DNA of 64,000 nt from Longitalea arenae (GCF_016924755.1 NZ_JAFFJX010000001.1:124001-188000), one strand, 5' to 3'; positions 17,411-25,638 are shown, counted from the first letter of the stretch. Notes: generated by a model from the letters alone, not told the origin. A program made the numbers and translations.

Positions 17411-18811
17411 ATGATAAGAGCATTGGCCATTGTATGTCCAATGCTCTTGTTAAACTCCTGCGCAACCTACAATAATCGCATTGGCAGTTATTACGATCAG
17501 GTGGTAAATAACCAGTTCGATAAAGCTTATCAGTCCATTGATCAGAACAAACTGCTGCTGCGTAAACGCAACCGCCTGCTCTACCTTTTCGAAAAAGGTA
17601 AAATGGCCCATCTGCTGAAACAATATGATAGCAGCAACCTGTTCTTTAACGAAGCGGATCTTTTCATCGAAGATGCCCGCACTTCGGTACAGGATATAGC
17701 GCTCGGCACCCTGCTGAACCCCATGATGGAAACCTACAAAGGCGAAGATTTTGAGAAGTTCATGGTGCATTATTACAAGTCGCTGAATTACCTGGGACTT
17801 GGGCAGAGCAATGAAGCGCTGGTAGAAGCCCGGCGGATCTCCCTGCGCAGTTATGCGCAGCAGGATAAGACCGGCAATAAAGACAACCGGTATTCAGATG
17901 ATGCTTTTTCGCTCATGCTGCAAGGCATCATATATGAGCAGAGCGGCGATATGAACAATGCTTTTATCGCTTACCGGAATGCAGTGGATATATTTTTAAA
18001 GAATGATAATAACTGGTATGGCGTTCACCTGCCTGAGCAATTGAAACAGGATCTACTACGTACCGCGGCGGCCAATGGTTTTTTAGATGAAGTGCAGCGC
18101 TATTCAAAGCTGCTGAATACTTCTTTACAAGCTGCGGCCAATGCCGGGGGCGGTGAATTGGTGCTCTTCTGGGAAAATGGCCTGGCCCCTGTTAAGCAGG
18201 AGCAGAATTTCTTCTTTTCCCTCACCAAGGACGCGGTCGGTAATTTTATGTTCACCGACGCTACCGGCTCACTGCAAGTGCCCTTTATTTTAAATAGCAG
18301 CCTTAAGAAGGATGATATTAAAGCATCCGACATCCGCTCTTTGCGGGTTGCTTTTCCAAAATACCTCGAGCAACCGGTTTATTATACCCAGGGTACGGTC
18401 ACTGTTAATAATGCGCAGTTCCAGTTTGAAAAAGCGGAGAATATCAATGACCTTGCTTTTGCCACGCTGAAAGAACGGTTCTTGAAAGATATGGCTAAAA
18501 CCCTGAGCCGGCTGGCCATTAAAAAGCTGGCAGAAGCAGCGGCGCGGCCGAAAAAAGACGATAAGAACAAGAATGAAAAAGAAGCCATGGCGGCGGCTAT
18601 ACAGGTCTTCAATTTCGTTTCAGAAAAAGCCGATACCCGCAACTGGCAGAGTTTGCCGCACACAATATTATATACCAGGATACCACTGAAGCCCGGCACG
18701 AATGAGTTGAAAATAAATTTCACCGGCCAGGATCAGCAAACCAGGTCGCTCGATCTGAAAGTCGAGGGGAATGGGCGCCTGCAGGTGCAAAATGTGTGCA
18801 CCCTTCGTTAA
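17411..18811 (+). CDS. Large lipoprotein, COG3014-like, partner of the LpoB-like gene
   Basis: A 466-residue predicted lipoprotein: MIRALAIVCPMLLLNSC gives a signal with lipobox Cys at residue 17. An ATG 21 bases upstream is in frame but would spoil the signal sequence. Residues 25-220 are rich in helical, TPR-like repeats (DKAYQSIDQNKLLLRKRNRLLYL; ALVEARR; GDMNNAFIAYRNAVDIF). Residues 230-460 form a beta-rich part with a Lys-rich loop near 390. It looks like the uncharacterised COG3014 family, often found next to LpoB/CsgG-like lipoproteins, and may act with LpoB at the envelope. That is inference from family context. Confidence 0.72.
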   Translation: MIRALAIVCPMLLLNSCATYNNRIGSYYDQVVNNQFDKAYQSIDQNKLLLRKRNRLLYLFEKGKMAHLLKQYDSSNLFFNEADLFIEDARTSVQDIALGTLLNPMMETYKGEDFEKFMVHYYKSLNYLGLGQSNEALVEARRISLRSYAQQDKTGNKDNRYSDDAFSLMLQGIIYEQSGDMNNAFIAYRNAVDIFLKNDNNWYGVHLPEQLKQDLLRTAAANGFLDEVQRYSKLLNTSLQAAANAGGGELVLFWENGLAPVKQEQNFFFSLTKDAVGNFMFTDATGSLQVPFILNSSLKKDDIKASDIRSLRVAFPKYLEQPVYYTQGTVTVNNAQFQFEKAENINDLAFATLKERFLKDMAKTLSRLAIKKLAEAAARPKKDDKNKNEKEAMAAAIQVFNFVSEKADTRNWQSLPHTILYTRIPLKPGTNELKINFTGQDQQTRSLDLKVEGNGRLQVQNVCTLR

Positions 18812-18831
18812 TTTACTGAAAATCAATATTG

Positions 18832-18878
18832 GAGCGGATAAACGGCCTTTAAAAGGCGGTTTATCCGCTCTCGTTTTT
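18832..18878 (+). terminator. Intrinsic terminator of the lpoB operon
   Basis: GAGCGGATAAAC (18832-18843) pairs with GTTTATCCGCTC (18859-18870), with an inner GGCCTTTAAAAGGC hairpin, then a T-rich tail (TCGTTTTT). Confidence 0.85.
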
Positions 18879-19249
18879 AATTAGGACTGATAGAAGAATC
18901 AACAAGGCCTGATGAGGACTTAACAAGCGGCTGACCAGGAGCTGGCAGGGGCACACTTCCTGTGAAGCTCCTTTACGATCGATGTGAGGTCCCCCCTGTT
19001 ATGTCCACGTAAGATCAGCTTATTGCCCCGGTTGCAGCTTCCGGACCGGCCGCGGTTGCGATTCGATAGTCCCCTGATTTATTTGAGAATTAAGCTTTCT
19101 GATCGAGACTTTTGCCCATTTATCCGCATTTTTCTGCCATTCATCCAATCATTATTATTTTGCCGCAGACAGTTTAGTATGTAACTGATTGTAAATCAGT
19201 AATCACTGGTTAAGCTGATTAGCATTGAATGGATATTACCATAATTAAG
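18879..19249. other. Intergenic gap, no gene recognised
   Basis: About 370 bases without a supported coding frame. It contains a short perfect inverted repeat, ACTGATT-GTA-AATCAGT (19184-19200), and little else that I can name. A 66-residue plus-strand open frame (18984-19184) lacks any signal peptide, motif or upstream promoter and is not called. Confidence 0.5.
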
Positions 19250-19252
19250 TTG

Positions 19253-19273
19253 GTACTATGTGTTGCATAGTAC
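19253..19273 (+). promoter_or_regulatory. Palindromic operator, probable PadR binding site
   Basis: GTACTATG (19253-19260), TGTTG (19261-19265), CATAGTAC (19266-19273): a perfect 8-bp inverted repeat, 21 bases in all. The spacer holds the TTG (19263-19265) that fits as the -33 element of the promoter with -7 box at 19286. Repressor binding would therefore cover the -33. PadR-family repressors bind inverted repeats of this GTAC-containing type; here the padR gene is in the transcribed operon, suggesting autoregulation. Confidence 0.72.
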
Positions 19274-19293
19274 TAAAATCCTCCCTATATTTG
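19263..19293 (+). promoter_or_regulatory. Promoter of the PadR/PspC operon
   Basis: TTG at 19263-19265 and TATATTTG at 19286-19293 (exact TAnnTTTG) with a 20-base spacer. Transcription would start near 19298, about 35 bases before the first gene. The earlier in-frame ATG at 19258 lies upstream of this start and inside the operator, so it cannot be used. Confidence 0.65.
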
Positions 19294-19332
19294 TATTGTG
19301 AAAGGGAAATAAACCCGGCTTCACAAACAGCC

Positions 19333-19668
19333 ATGCCAATCGCAATTATTATAGCCATGTTTCTCGCCCTTTTTACGCTGGGTATCGACAGCAGCCACCA
19401 GAAGGGCAGTCCGGCCGAAGTGGTGATCTTCGGTGGTAAACCATATAACTGGGCAGATAAAAAAGGCAACGGAAAGAGGGTAGTATTGATGGCCGAAGAA
19501 AAGGATAATGCGATAACCATTAAAGGGCAACGGCCGGCCATGCCCCTGGAGCATATTTTTCAATTATCAGGTTTATACCAGATCATTAAAGCAGAGCCCA
19601 TGATAGTCATTAACAATTCAAATAACAGCAACATAAAACAGGCCATCTGCCTGTCAGAAAAAGAATAG
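19333..19668 (+). CDS. Small membrane-anchored protein of unknown function in the PadR/PspC operon
   Basis: I do not recognise this 111-residue protein. Its N-terminus (MPIAIIIAMFLALFTLGID) is a single hydrophobic helix or uncleaved signal. A soluble part of about 90 residues follows (PAEVVIFGGKPYNWADKKGNG, then a beta-like stretch, then ISPS-free polar tail with NNSNNSN). The stop codon is 2 bases before the padR ATG, so translation is probably coupled. Start 19333 is preferred over 19258 because the promoter and operator are between the two. A role in envelope sensing with PspC is inference from the operon only. Confidence 0.72.
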   Translation: MPIAIIIAMFLALFTLGIDSSHQKGSPAEVVIFGGKPYNWADKKGNGKRVVLMAEEKDNAITIKGQRPAMPLEHIFQLSGLYQIIKAEPMIVINNSNNSNIKQAICLSEKE

Positions 19669-19670
19669 CC

Positions 19671-20081
19671 ATGAATATCGAGAACACCCAAAGTCAGATG
19701 CGGAAAGGGATCCTGGAGTTTTGCATTCTCTCAATCATTCGCCGCGGGGAAGCTTACCCGAGTGATATTGTGGATGAAATGAGAGGTGCCAATCTCCAGA
19801 TCCTGGAGGGTACCCTTTACCCTTTGTTAACCCGGTTAAAGAATGCAGAAATGCTCACCTACCGATGGGTTGAGAGTAATTCGGGCCCTCCCCGCAAATA
19901 CTTTTCCCTTACACCCAAAGGCGAAGAGTTCTTTAAAGAACTGGAAACAACCTGGAATGAGCTGGCCAATGCTGTAAATACGCTGGCCAGTAAACGCGAA
20001 TCGCTGACCTCATCAGTCAATTCGAATAACACAACAGAAAGTTCCACATATCCAAGCGAAACAACCCAACCCAACACTTAA
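19671..20081 (+). CDS. PadR family transcriptional regulator
   Basis: A winged-helix repressor of 136 residues. The PadR N-terminal domain (about 8-90) contains QMRKGILEFCILSIIRRGEAYPSDIVDEM, the recognition-helix and wing segment ILEGTLYPLLTRLKNAEMLTY, and GPPRKYFSLTPKGEEFF. A short C-terminal helix and a Ser/Thr-rich tail (about 110-136) follow, so it is a short (subfamily-2) PadR with minimal dimerisation arm. It is located between the small membrane protein gene and the PspC gene in one operon, and the palindrome at 19253-19273 is its likely operator. The effector is unknown. Confidence 0.93.
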   Translation: MNIENTQSQMRKGILEFCILSIIRRGEAYPSDIVDEMRGANLQILEGTLYPLLTRLKNAEMLTYRWVESNSGPPRKYFSLTPKGEEFFKELETTWNELANAVNTLASKRESLTSSVNSNNTTESSTYPSETTQPNT

Positions 20082-20108
20082 AACTTCAACCAACAAACAC
20101 TACACACC

Positions 20109-22379
20109 ATGAAAAAGGTTATAAATATAAATTTCCAGGGCAGGGTGATTCCTATAGAGGAGACTGCTTTTGAAATATTAAAGCAATACATCGATAGCTT
20201 GCGAAGGTATTTTGCAAATGAGGAAGGCCGTGATGAAATTATCAATGACATCGAAAGCCGTATTGCCGAACTGTTTTCAGAAAGATTGAAGAAAGATGTT
20301 ACCTGCATTACCGATGAAGATGTGCACGCCGTGATGACCAGCATGGGCCGCCCGGAAGACTTTGAAGCCGAGACAGGTACAAACATTAACGGCGGCAGCC
20401 AGCCCACCGGAGCCAGCGCCGGCCAGCAGCAAAGTTCTTCTCAACAGTCACAAACCAGCCAGGGACCTAATTATGTTACCCGCGGCCGCCTGGTACGTAA
20501 TGCAGATGATAAAATAATTGCCGGTGTATGTAGCGGTTTGGCCAATTACTTCAATATTGATCCCGTGATCATGCGCATCATTTTCGTGGTGTTGCTTTTC
20601 ACAGGAGGAACCGGGGTGCTTGTTTACCTCATCTTATGGGTGGCCGTTCCATCCCAGTCTATACAATCAAATATTACAAAAAGATTATACAGGAGCAGCG
20701 ATGATAAGGTAATTGCAGGTGTGTGTGGTGGTTTGGCTGCTTATTTCAATATCAGCACCTGGGTGCCGCGCCTGATCTTCGCATTGCCGCTGATCATCGG
20801 GTTATTGTCTGGCCCTTTTAACTGGTGGTGGGGTGATATAGATTTCTGGATCGGTCCACGCGTGGTGACCGGCTCCTTAGGCAGCACTTTGTTTGTGAGT
20901 TATATTGTTTTGTGGATTGCAGTGCCTATTGCCGTTACCGCCGCCGAAAAATTGGAAATGCGGGGGGAGCGGGTCGATCTGAACTCTATTCGTGATACCG
21001 TAAAAGAAGACCTGGAGAGTTTCAGATCAAGAGCGCAGAACTGGGGAAACGAAGTTAAACAAACTGCCCAGCAATTTGGCGACCGTGCCAGGCAATTCAG
21101 CCAGAGTGAAAGGGTGAAGACCTTTACAACGGAAGCGTCTACCACGGCCCGAAGTGCCGGCAGCGGTATCGCTCATATCATTGGCGTATTATTCAAAGCT
21201 TTCTTCCTGTTTGTTGTTGGTATTGTGGCCCTGGCCCTGTTCGGTGCTTTGATGGGATTGCTTTTCGGGGGCGTGCCCGTGATGTCCTTCAAAGAATTCC
21301 TGCTCGAAGGGTTCTGGCAGAATTCACTGGCCTGGGTATCTGTAATATTATTCCTGGGTGTGCCGGTAGTAGCATTGATCACCTGGCTCATCCGCCGCAT
21401 CATGGGTGTGCGTTCTAAAAATCATTACCTCGGGTATGTATTCGGCACTTTATGGTTTGTTGGTATTGTAAGCGCCGCCATGCTTACCGGTTCGGTGATC
21501 CGCAGTTTTAAGTCGAGGAATTTTGTTGAAGAGAATGTGGCTCTTATGCAACCTGCCAACAATAAACTGTACCTGGATGTGACTACCAGTAATATCAACT
21601 ACCGCTATTACAGCAATGACTGGTTCGACTGGGATGGCGATGCTCCTTTATTCGGCGCCAATCTCGACAGCATTATGCTCAATACCGTTCGCATTGATGT
21701 AGTGAAAAGTAATGACAACAATTTTCAGCTGACAAAAGTTAAATTCAGCCGCGGCAAGAACCCGGTGGTGGCGAGGAACATTGCAGAAAAGATCAATTTT
21801 CAAACGTATCAGCTGGACAGCGTTTTATACCTGCCCAAAGGATTTTCCATCAGTAAAAATGAACGTTGGCGCAATCAGCAGGTATTGCTGATCTTACAGG
21901 TACCGGTTGGTAAAAGATTCTTCCTTGACAAAAGCATTTCAAGATACGACTGGTTTGAAGTGCGTTATAATCACCGCGGTGGTTTCGATATTGAAGATAA
22001 CTGGGACCGCACCTATTGGGTGGAAGCAGGTAAAGAATATATCATGACGCCCGATGGCCCCAAGCAAGTGGATAAGCTCGACCCGGAAGCCCTACAAAGA
22101 GGAGAATATAAAGAGCGGGAAAACCGCAGCGATGAAGACAATGTAGAGGAGCGTATAAAGAGAGAAGAGAGAAGGGACCGCCGTAACCGGAGAAACGATG
22201 ATAACCCGGTTGTGGACACTACCAGTGGTTATCGTTACCGCAGGCAGGCTCCTGAAAAGAAAGCTGATTCTACGCCAGTTAAGAACGCCGCTTCGTCCAG
22301 CGCGAGCGCTGCTATGAATGAAGAAGAACCGGCCACTTTGTTTTCGACACGGTTCGCCAGTTATAAAGTAAATGCCTGA
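20109..22379 (+). CDS. PspC-domain membrane protein with two PspC domains
   Basis: An inner-membrane stress protein of 756 residues. Residues 1-85 form the Bacteroidota-type N-terminal domain (MKKVININFQGRVIPIEE...; DIESRIAELF), followed by a Gln/Ser-rich linker (about 95-120). Two PspC domains are at about 122-180 (DDKIIAGVCSGLANYF) and 192-275 (DDKVIAGVCGGLAAYF). An amphipathic/coiled stretch (about 290-345), more membrane helices (about 355-460), a beta-rich soluble domain (about 480-640) and a highly charged tail follow. In PadR-PspC operons it probably responds to membrane damage. The family role comes from phage-shock-protein studies; exact function is inferred. Confidence 0.9.
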   Translation: MKKVININFQGRVIPIEETAFEILKQYIDSLRRYFANEEGRDEIINDIESRIAELFSERLKKDVTCITDEDVHAVMTSMGRPEDFEAETGTNINGGSQPTGASAGQQQSSSQQSQTSQGPNYVTRGRLVRNADDKIIAGVCSGLANYFNIDPVIMRIIFVVLLFTGGTGVLVYLILWVAVPSQSIQSNITKRLYRSSDDKVIAGVCGGLAAYFNISTWVPRLIFALPLIIGLLSGPFNWWWGDIDFWIGPRVVTGSLGSTLFVSYIVLWIAVPIAVTAAEKLEMRGERVDLNSIRDTVKEDLESFRSRAQNWGNEVKQTAQQFGDRARQFSQSERVKTFTTEASTTARSAGSGIAHIIGVLFKAFFLFVVGIVALALFGALMGLLFGGVPVMSFKEFLLEGFWQNSLAWVSVILFLGVPVVALITWLIRRIMGVRSKNHYLGYVFGTLWFVGIVSAAMLTGSVIRSFKSRNFVEENVALMQPANNKLYLDVTTSNINYRYYSNDWFDWDGDAPLFGANLDSIMLNTVRIDVVKSNDNNFQLTKVKFSRGKNPVVARNIAEKINFQTYQLDSVLYLPKGFSISKNERWRNQQVLLILQVPVGKRFFLDKSISRYDWFEVRYNHRGGFDIEDNWDRTYWVEAGKEYIMTPDGPKQVDKLDPEALQRGEYKERENRSDEDNVEERIKREERRDRRNRRNDDNPVVDTTSGYRYRRQAPEKKADSTPVKNAASSSASAAMNEEEPATLFSTRFASYKVNA

Positions 22380-22468
22380 GAGCACCAGCCATGAAAAAGA
22401 TACAATAGACCTCCCCGCCGCCCTGTTATCCGGTAGCCGGAAGCAGGCGGGGTTGAAGTTGGAACAAC

Positions 22469-22497
22469 AGGGGCCCTTTTGAGGGCCCTTTTTATTT
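22469..22497 (+). terminator. Intrinsic terminator after the PspC operon
   Basis: GGGCCC (22471-22476), loop TTTTGA, GGGCCC (22483-22488), then TTTTTATTT. It lies about 90 bases beyond the PspC stop codon. Confidence 0.65.
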
Positions 22498-22790
22498 AAG
22501 GGCAGAAGGCACAAAGGCACAAAGGCAACCAGCCATAAAGGCAAAAACGCATGAAGGCAATGAGCGGCAACGAAGAAGCCGGGCCAGGCATAAAACCACA
22601 AAGGCAACGAGGCATAAAAGCGCAGGGGCAAGGCAGCGAGGCCACAGGAATGGCAAAGTAAAAAAGCCGGCCAGGCAAAAAGGGGAAAAGGCCCTGGATC
22701 CGGCCATCTCGTCGCCTTATCGCTTTTATACCCCCTCGAGGGTTTTCTCGTTGCCTTGTTGCTTTATTCCGCTATGCCTTTCCTCTAAGC
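22497..22790. repeat. Reiterated AAAGGCA words with an inverted arm upstream of gcvT
   Basis: Left part (22500-22680): many copies of AGGCACAAAGGCA / AGGCATAAA / AAGGCAACGAGG type words with an irregular spacing of about 8-20 bases. Right part (22741-22780): the same words in reverse complement (TTGCCTTGTTGCTTTATTCC, GCTATGCCTTT), so the stretch can fold back on itself. It ends about 10 bases before the gcvT -7 box. No coding frame is supported; minus-strand open frames here are repeat artefacts. Confidence 0.72.
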
Positions 22791-22800
22791 CTTATTCCCT

Positions 22801-22808
22801 TATTTTTG
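22801..22808 (+). promoter_or_regulatory. Predicted -7 box of gcvT
   Basis: TATTTTTG, exact TAnnTTTG, 27 bases before the ATG. The in-frame TTG at 22806 is the end of this box, which rules it out as a start codon. Confidence 0.55.
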
Positions 22809-22835
22809 CGGCCTAACAAAAACTACATAAACTGT

Positions 22836-23921
22836 ATGAAGAACACGCCTTTTACGCAGAAGCACATTGCCCTTGGGGCTAAAATGGCTGAATTTGCCGG
22901 GTACAATATGCCCATCTCCTATAGTGGTATCAATGATGAACATGCTGCTGTTAGAAACAATGCCGGCGTTTTTGACGTAAGCCATATGGGCGAGTTCATT
23001 CTGAAAGGAGAACATGCATTGGACCTTATTCAACGCGTCACCTCCAACGATGCTTCCAAATTAACCGCCGGCAAAGCCCAGTACAGCTGTTTGCCCAATG
23101 AAGAGGGTGGTATTGTAGACGATCTGCTGGTGTATTGCATCGAGGAAAATAAAGTGTATATGCTGGTGGTAAATGCCAGCAACATAGAAAAAGACTGGAA
23201 CTGGATCTCCCGGTTCAACGACAAAAACGTGGAGATGCATAACATCTCCGATAAAACCTGCCTGCTGGCCATCCAGGGCCCTAACGCTACCAAATTGCTG
23301 CAACCGCTTACCGATATAGATATACTTAATTTAAAATACTACACATTCGCCAAAGGCAAATTTGCCGGCGTTGATAACGTATTGATCAGCGCTACCGGTT
23401 ATACCGGCGCCGGCGGGGTGGAAATCTATTTTGAAGACAAGGATGGCAGTGCTGAAAAGGTATGGGATGCCATCTTTAACCTGGGAGCACCGCAGGGTTT
23501 AAAACCCATTGGTTTGGGCGCCCGCGATACCTTAAGGCTTGAAATGGGTTTCTGCCTGTATGGAAACGACATTGATGATACCACTTCGCCATTGGAAGCG
23601 GGCCTGGGCTGGATCACCAAGTTCACGAAGGATTTTACGGCCCGTGCCATTCTGGAAAAACAAAAGGCGGCCGGTATTACCCGTAAACTGGTTGGCTTCG
23701 AAATGGTTGACAAAGGTATTCCCCGCCACCACTACGACATTAAAGATGCCTCGGGCAATAAAATAGGATTTGTTACCTCCGGCACCCAGGCGCCCAGTTT
23801 GCAAAAAGCCATCGGCATGGGTTATGTTGATCTTAACCATGCTGCCCTGGATTCGGAGATTTTCATCGGCGTGCGGGACAAACTGTTGAAAGCAAAAGTG
23901 GTGAAGTTTCCCTTTGTTTAA
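22836..23921 (+). CDS. gcvT: Aminomethyltransferase, glycine cleavage T protein
   Basis: Releases ammonia from the aminomethyl-lipoyl H-protein and passes the one-carbon unit to tetrahydrofolate, as part of the glycine cleavage system. The 361-residue protein has the folate-binding domain (about 5-260) with [12 protein letters not shown] near 24, FDVSHMGEF near 47, [10 protein letters not shown] near 187 and the [11 protein letters not shown] segment near 230, followed by the C-terminal barrel (about 270-361) with [24 protein letters not shown] 22836 is used, not the TTG in the promoter. gcvH and gcvP are not adjacent, as is usual in Bacteroidota. Confidence 0.95.
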   Translation: MKNTPFTQKHIALGAKMAEFAGYNMPISYSGINDEHAAVRNNAGVFDVSHMGEFILKGEHALDLIQRVTSNDASKLTAGKAQYSCLPNEEGGIVDDLLVYCIEENKVYMLVVNASNIEKDWNWISRFNDKNVEMHNISDKTCLLAIQGPNATKLLQPLTDIDILNLKYYTFAKGKFAGVDNVLISATGYTGAGGVEIYFEDKDGSAEKVWDAIFNLGAPQGLKPIGLGARDTLRLEMGFCLYGNDIDDTTSPLEAGLGWITKFTKDFTARAILEKQKAAGITRKLVGFEMVDKGIPRHHYDIKDASGNKIGFVTSGTQAPSLQKAIGMGYVDLNHAALDSEIFIGVRDKLLKAKVVKFPFV

Positions 23922-23966
23922 ATCGAATAAGGGGTACCTGGTTACTTCTTAATCAGCCCAAAGCCA

Positions 23967-24070
23967 GTTACAAGTTACAGGTAGCAGGTTATAGCCACTC
24001 AATACGCTGACATATTACAGGGTTCCCGAATATGGGTTCTTGTAAGATGTAACCTGAAACCTGTAACCAG
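23967..24070. repeat. Inverted-repeat element, GTTACAGGT type, copy 1
   Basis: Left arm (23967-23993) repeats the words GTTACAAG, GTTACAGG, GTAGCAGG, GTTATAG; right arm (24041-24069) carries their reverse complement (GTAACCTG, AACCTGTAACC). The loop contains CAGGGTTCCCGAA. The whole element aligns with the one at 28461-28570, including loop words CAGGG...CCCGAA and CTTGTAA. It lies upstream of the SRPBCC gene. Confidence 0.8.
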
Positions 24071-24136
24071 TATTCATACACTTGGCGTACTTCTTGCTGC
24101 AAGGAGGGCAGGTTTTTTAAATATGTACGTCCCTAT

Positions 24137-24619
24137 ATGCCTATTATCCATTTAACAACCTTTATTGCCGCACCTATTGAAAGGGTTTTTGATCTGAGCC
24201 GTAGCATAGAACTGCATAAGAAATCAATGGCCAATTACCGCGAACAGGCTGTAGCCGGAACCGTCATGGGACTGATAAACCTCAATGAAACGGTGACCTG
24301 GAAAGCCAAACACCTGATGAAGACCAGGGTGTTGCAGGTGCAGATCACTTCCATGGAAAGACCATTCTCCTTTACCGACGAAATGAAAAAAGGCGATTTT
24401 AAAAAGATGAAGCATGAACATCATTTCAAGGCAATAGAGAACGGCACACTGATGATCGATATCTTCAACTATGAAGCGCCTTATGGTGGATTGGGCAAAT
24501 TTATTGGCGGTATTTACCTCACGGGCTATCTCGAGAAACTGTTGGAACAACGGAACCAGTTGATCAAAGAATATGCTGAAAGCAACAAATGGCAACACGT
24601 GCTCGACAAAACCCAATAG
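24137..24619 (+). CDS. SRPBCC (START-like) family protein
   Basis: A 160-residue protein with a single SRPBCC helix-grip fold, starting MPIIHLTTFIAAPIERVFDLSRSIELH, with TVTWKAKHL near 53 and the C-terminal helix FIGGIYLTGYLEKLLEQRNQLI. The family binds lipids, polyketides or other hydrophobic ligands, and the bacterial members of this subgroup are often called cell-division inhibitor-like (SulA-like) without evidence of that activity. Its genomic setting (between gcvT and comB) does not suggest a ligand. The gene follows a hairpin element. Confidence 0.85.
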   Translation: MPIIHLTTFIAAPIERVFDLSRSIELHKKSMANYREQAVAGTVMGLINLNETVTWKAKHLMKTRVLQVQITSMERPFSFTDEMKKGDFKKMKHEHHFKAIENGTLMIDIFNYEAPYGGLGKFIGGIYLTGYLEKLLEQRNQLIKEYAESNKWQHVLDKTQ

Positions 24620-24711
24620 CCCGGGAAATAACAACAGACAGTAGGCAAACGATCGACCGCCGATAAATAAGAAAGCGTTTGCAAATGAAGCATTCTATAC
24701 CCGTAAAATTT

Positions 24712-24742
24712 TGCCAATTGCCAATTGTCCATTGCCAATTGA
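24712..24742. repeat. Four-fold 7-bp tandem word GCCAATT
   Basis: GCCAATT, GCCAATT, GTCCATT and GCCAATT follow each other with a 7-base period, ending 6 bases before the comB -7 box. The word recurs on the other strand near 62282-62296 (CAACTGGCAATTGAC). Confidence 0.6.
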
Positions 24743-24748
24743 TTTAAG

Positions 24749-24756
24749 TATTTTTG
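24749..24756 (+). promoter_or_regulatory. Predicted -7 box of comB
   Basis: TATTTTTG, exact TAnnTTTG, 15 bases before the ATG at 24772. The in-frame TTG at 24754 is part of the box. Confidence 0.55.
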
Positions 24757-24771
24757 CGGTTTAATTTAACT

Positions 24772-25518
24772 ATGTCAAACAGCAAACCGACTCTATACAC
24801 ATCTCCGTCTCCTGCCTTACTTGATCTTTACGATATCAACCATACAATAGTAGTGATCATTGATGTCTTTCGCGCCACATCAACCATTGCTACCGCCCTG
24901 TATAATGGCGCCAAATGTATTATCCCTGTCGACAGCGTAGCCAAGTGTATTGAACTGGGCAGGAAAATTGAAGCGATCACGGCGGGGGAGCGGGATGGTA
25001 AAATTGCCGAGGGCCTGGAATATGGCAATTCACCCTTTGAATATTCCAAAGAATTTATCGGTGGTAAAACCCTGGTGTTAACCACTACCAATGGCACTAA
25101 ATTATTGCATATGGCATTGGAGCGCGGCGCCGGCCATATCATCACCGGTTCTTTTCCCAACCTGTCGGCCGTGTGTGATTATCTGATACAGCAACAGCAA
25201 CCGGTATTACTGGGTTGCGCCGCCTGGAAAGACAGGGTGAATATGGAAGATATGTTATTCGCCGGGGCGGTGATTCACCAGGTTAAAGATCATTTTACCA
25301 TCAACTGCGACAGTTCAGGTATTGCGGAGACGTTGTACCGCAACGCAAAAAGCGACATGTACGGCTTCATAAAAGAAAAAAACGCAACCCATTACCAGCG
25401 GCTAACTAATTTCGGGCTGGAGAAAGATATCCGGTATTGCCTTACGCCGGATATCGCGAATGTGCTGCCTTTTTATGAAGAAGGCAAACTGGTGGTGCAT
25501 AATTCAATAGAGCAATAA
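24772..25518 (+). CDS. comB: 2-phosphosulfolactate phosphatase
   Basis: Mg-dependent hydrolase family (ComB) that removes phosphate from 2-phosphosulfolactate; in archaea this is a step to coenzyme M. The 248-residue protein shows VVIIDVFRATSTIATAL near 25, GERDGKIAEGLEYGNSP near 72, LVLTTTNGTKLLH near 103 and the C-terminal FYEEGKLVVHN. In Bacteroidota, which lack coenzyme M, the reaction may feed 3-sulfolactate or sulfonolipid metabolism; that is inference. No other sulfonate genes (comA, comC) are visible here. Start 24772 is preferred over the TTG inside the -7 box. Confidence 0.88.
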   Translation: MSNSKPTLYTSPSPALLDLYDINHTIVVIIDVFRATSTIATALYNGAKCIIPVDSVAKCIELGRKIEAITAGERDGKIAEGLEYGNSPFEYSKEFIGGKTLVLTTTNGTKLLHMALERGAGHIITGSFPNLSAVCDYLIQQQQPVLLGCAAWKDRVNMEDMLFAGAVIHQVKDHFTINCDSSGIAETLYRNAKSDMYGFIKEKNATHYQRLTNFGLEKDIRYCLTPDIANVLPFYEEGKLVVHNSIEQ

Positions 25519-25540
25519 GCAGTAGATAAGAGGCTATGCC

Positions 25541-25579
25541 TGCCAGCTTCGGCTTGCAAGGCCCGCTTAAGCCGGCAGG
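25541..25579. repeat. Imperfect inverted repeat downstream of comB
   Basis: GCCTGCC at the left end and GGCAGGC at the right end enclose GCTTCGGC and CCGGC words, so the stretch can form a GC-rich hairpin. No T tract follows directly. Confidence 0.5.
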
Positions 25580-25638
25580 CAAAAAGAAGCGGAAATTGTA
25601 GAATTGAAGATTTTAGCTTTCCTTTAATAAACTAATTC

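Noticed and set aside
19258-19332. Upstream start for the first gene of the PadR operon
   Set aside because: The ATG is inside the operator and upstream of the predicted transcription start, so it cannot be translated from this promoter.
22092-22707. Several minus-strand frames rich in Cys, Leu and Phe opposite the PspC gene end and the word array
   Set aside because: They arise from reverse-strand reading of the AAAGGCA words and of the charged PspC tail; no start context, no motif.
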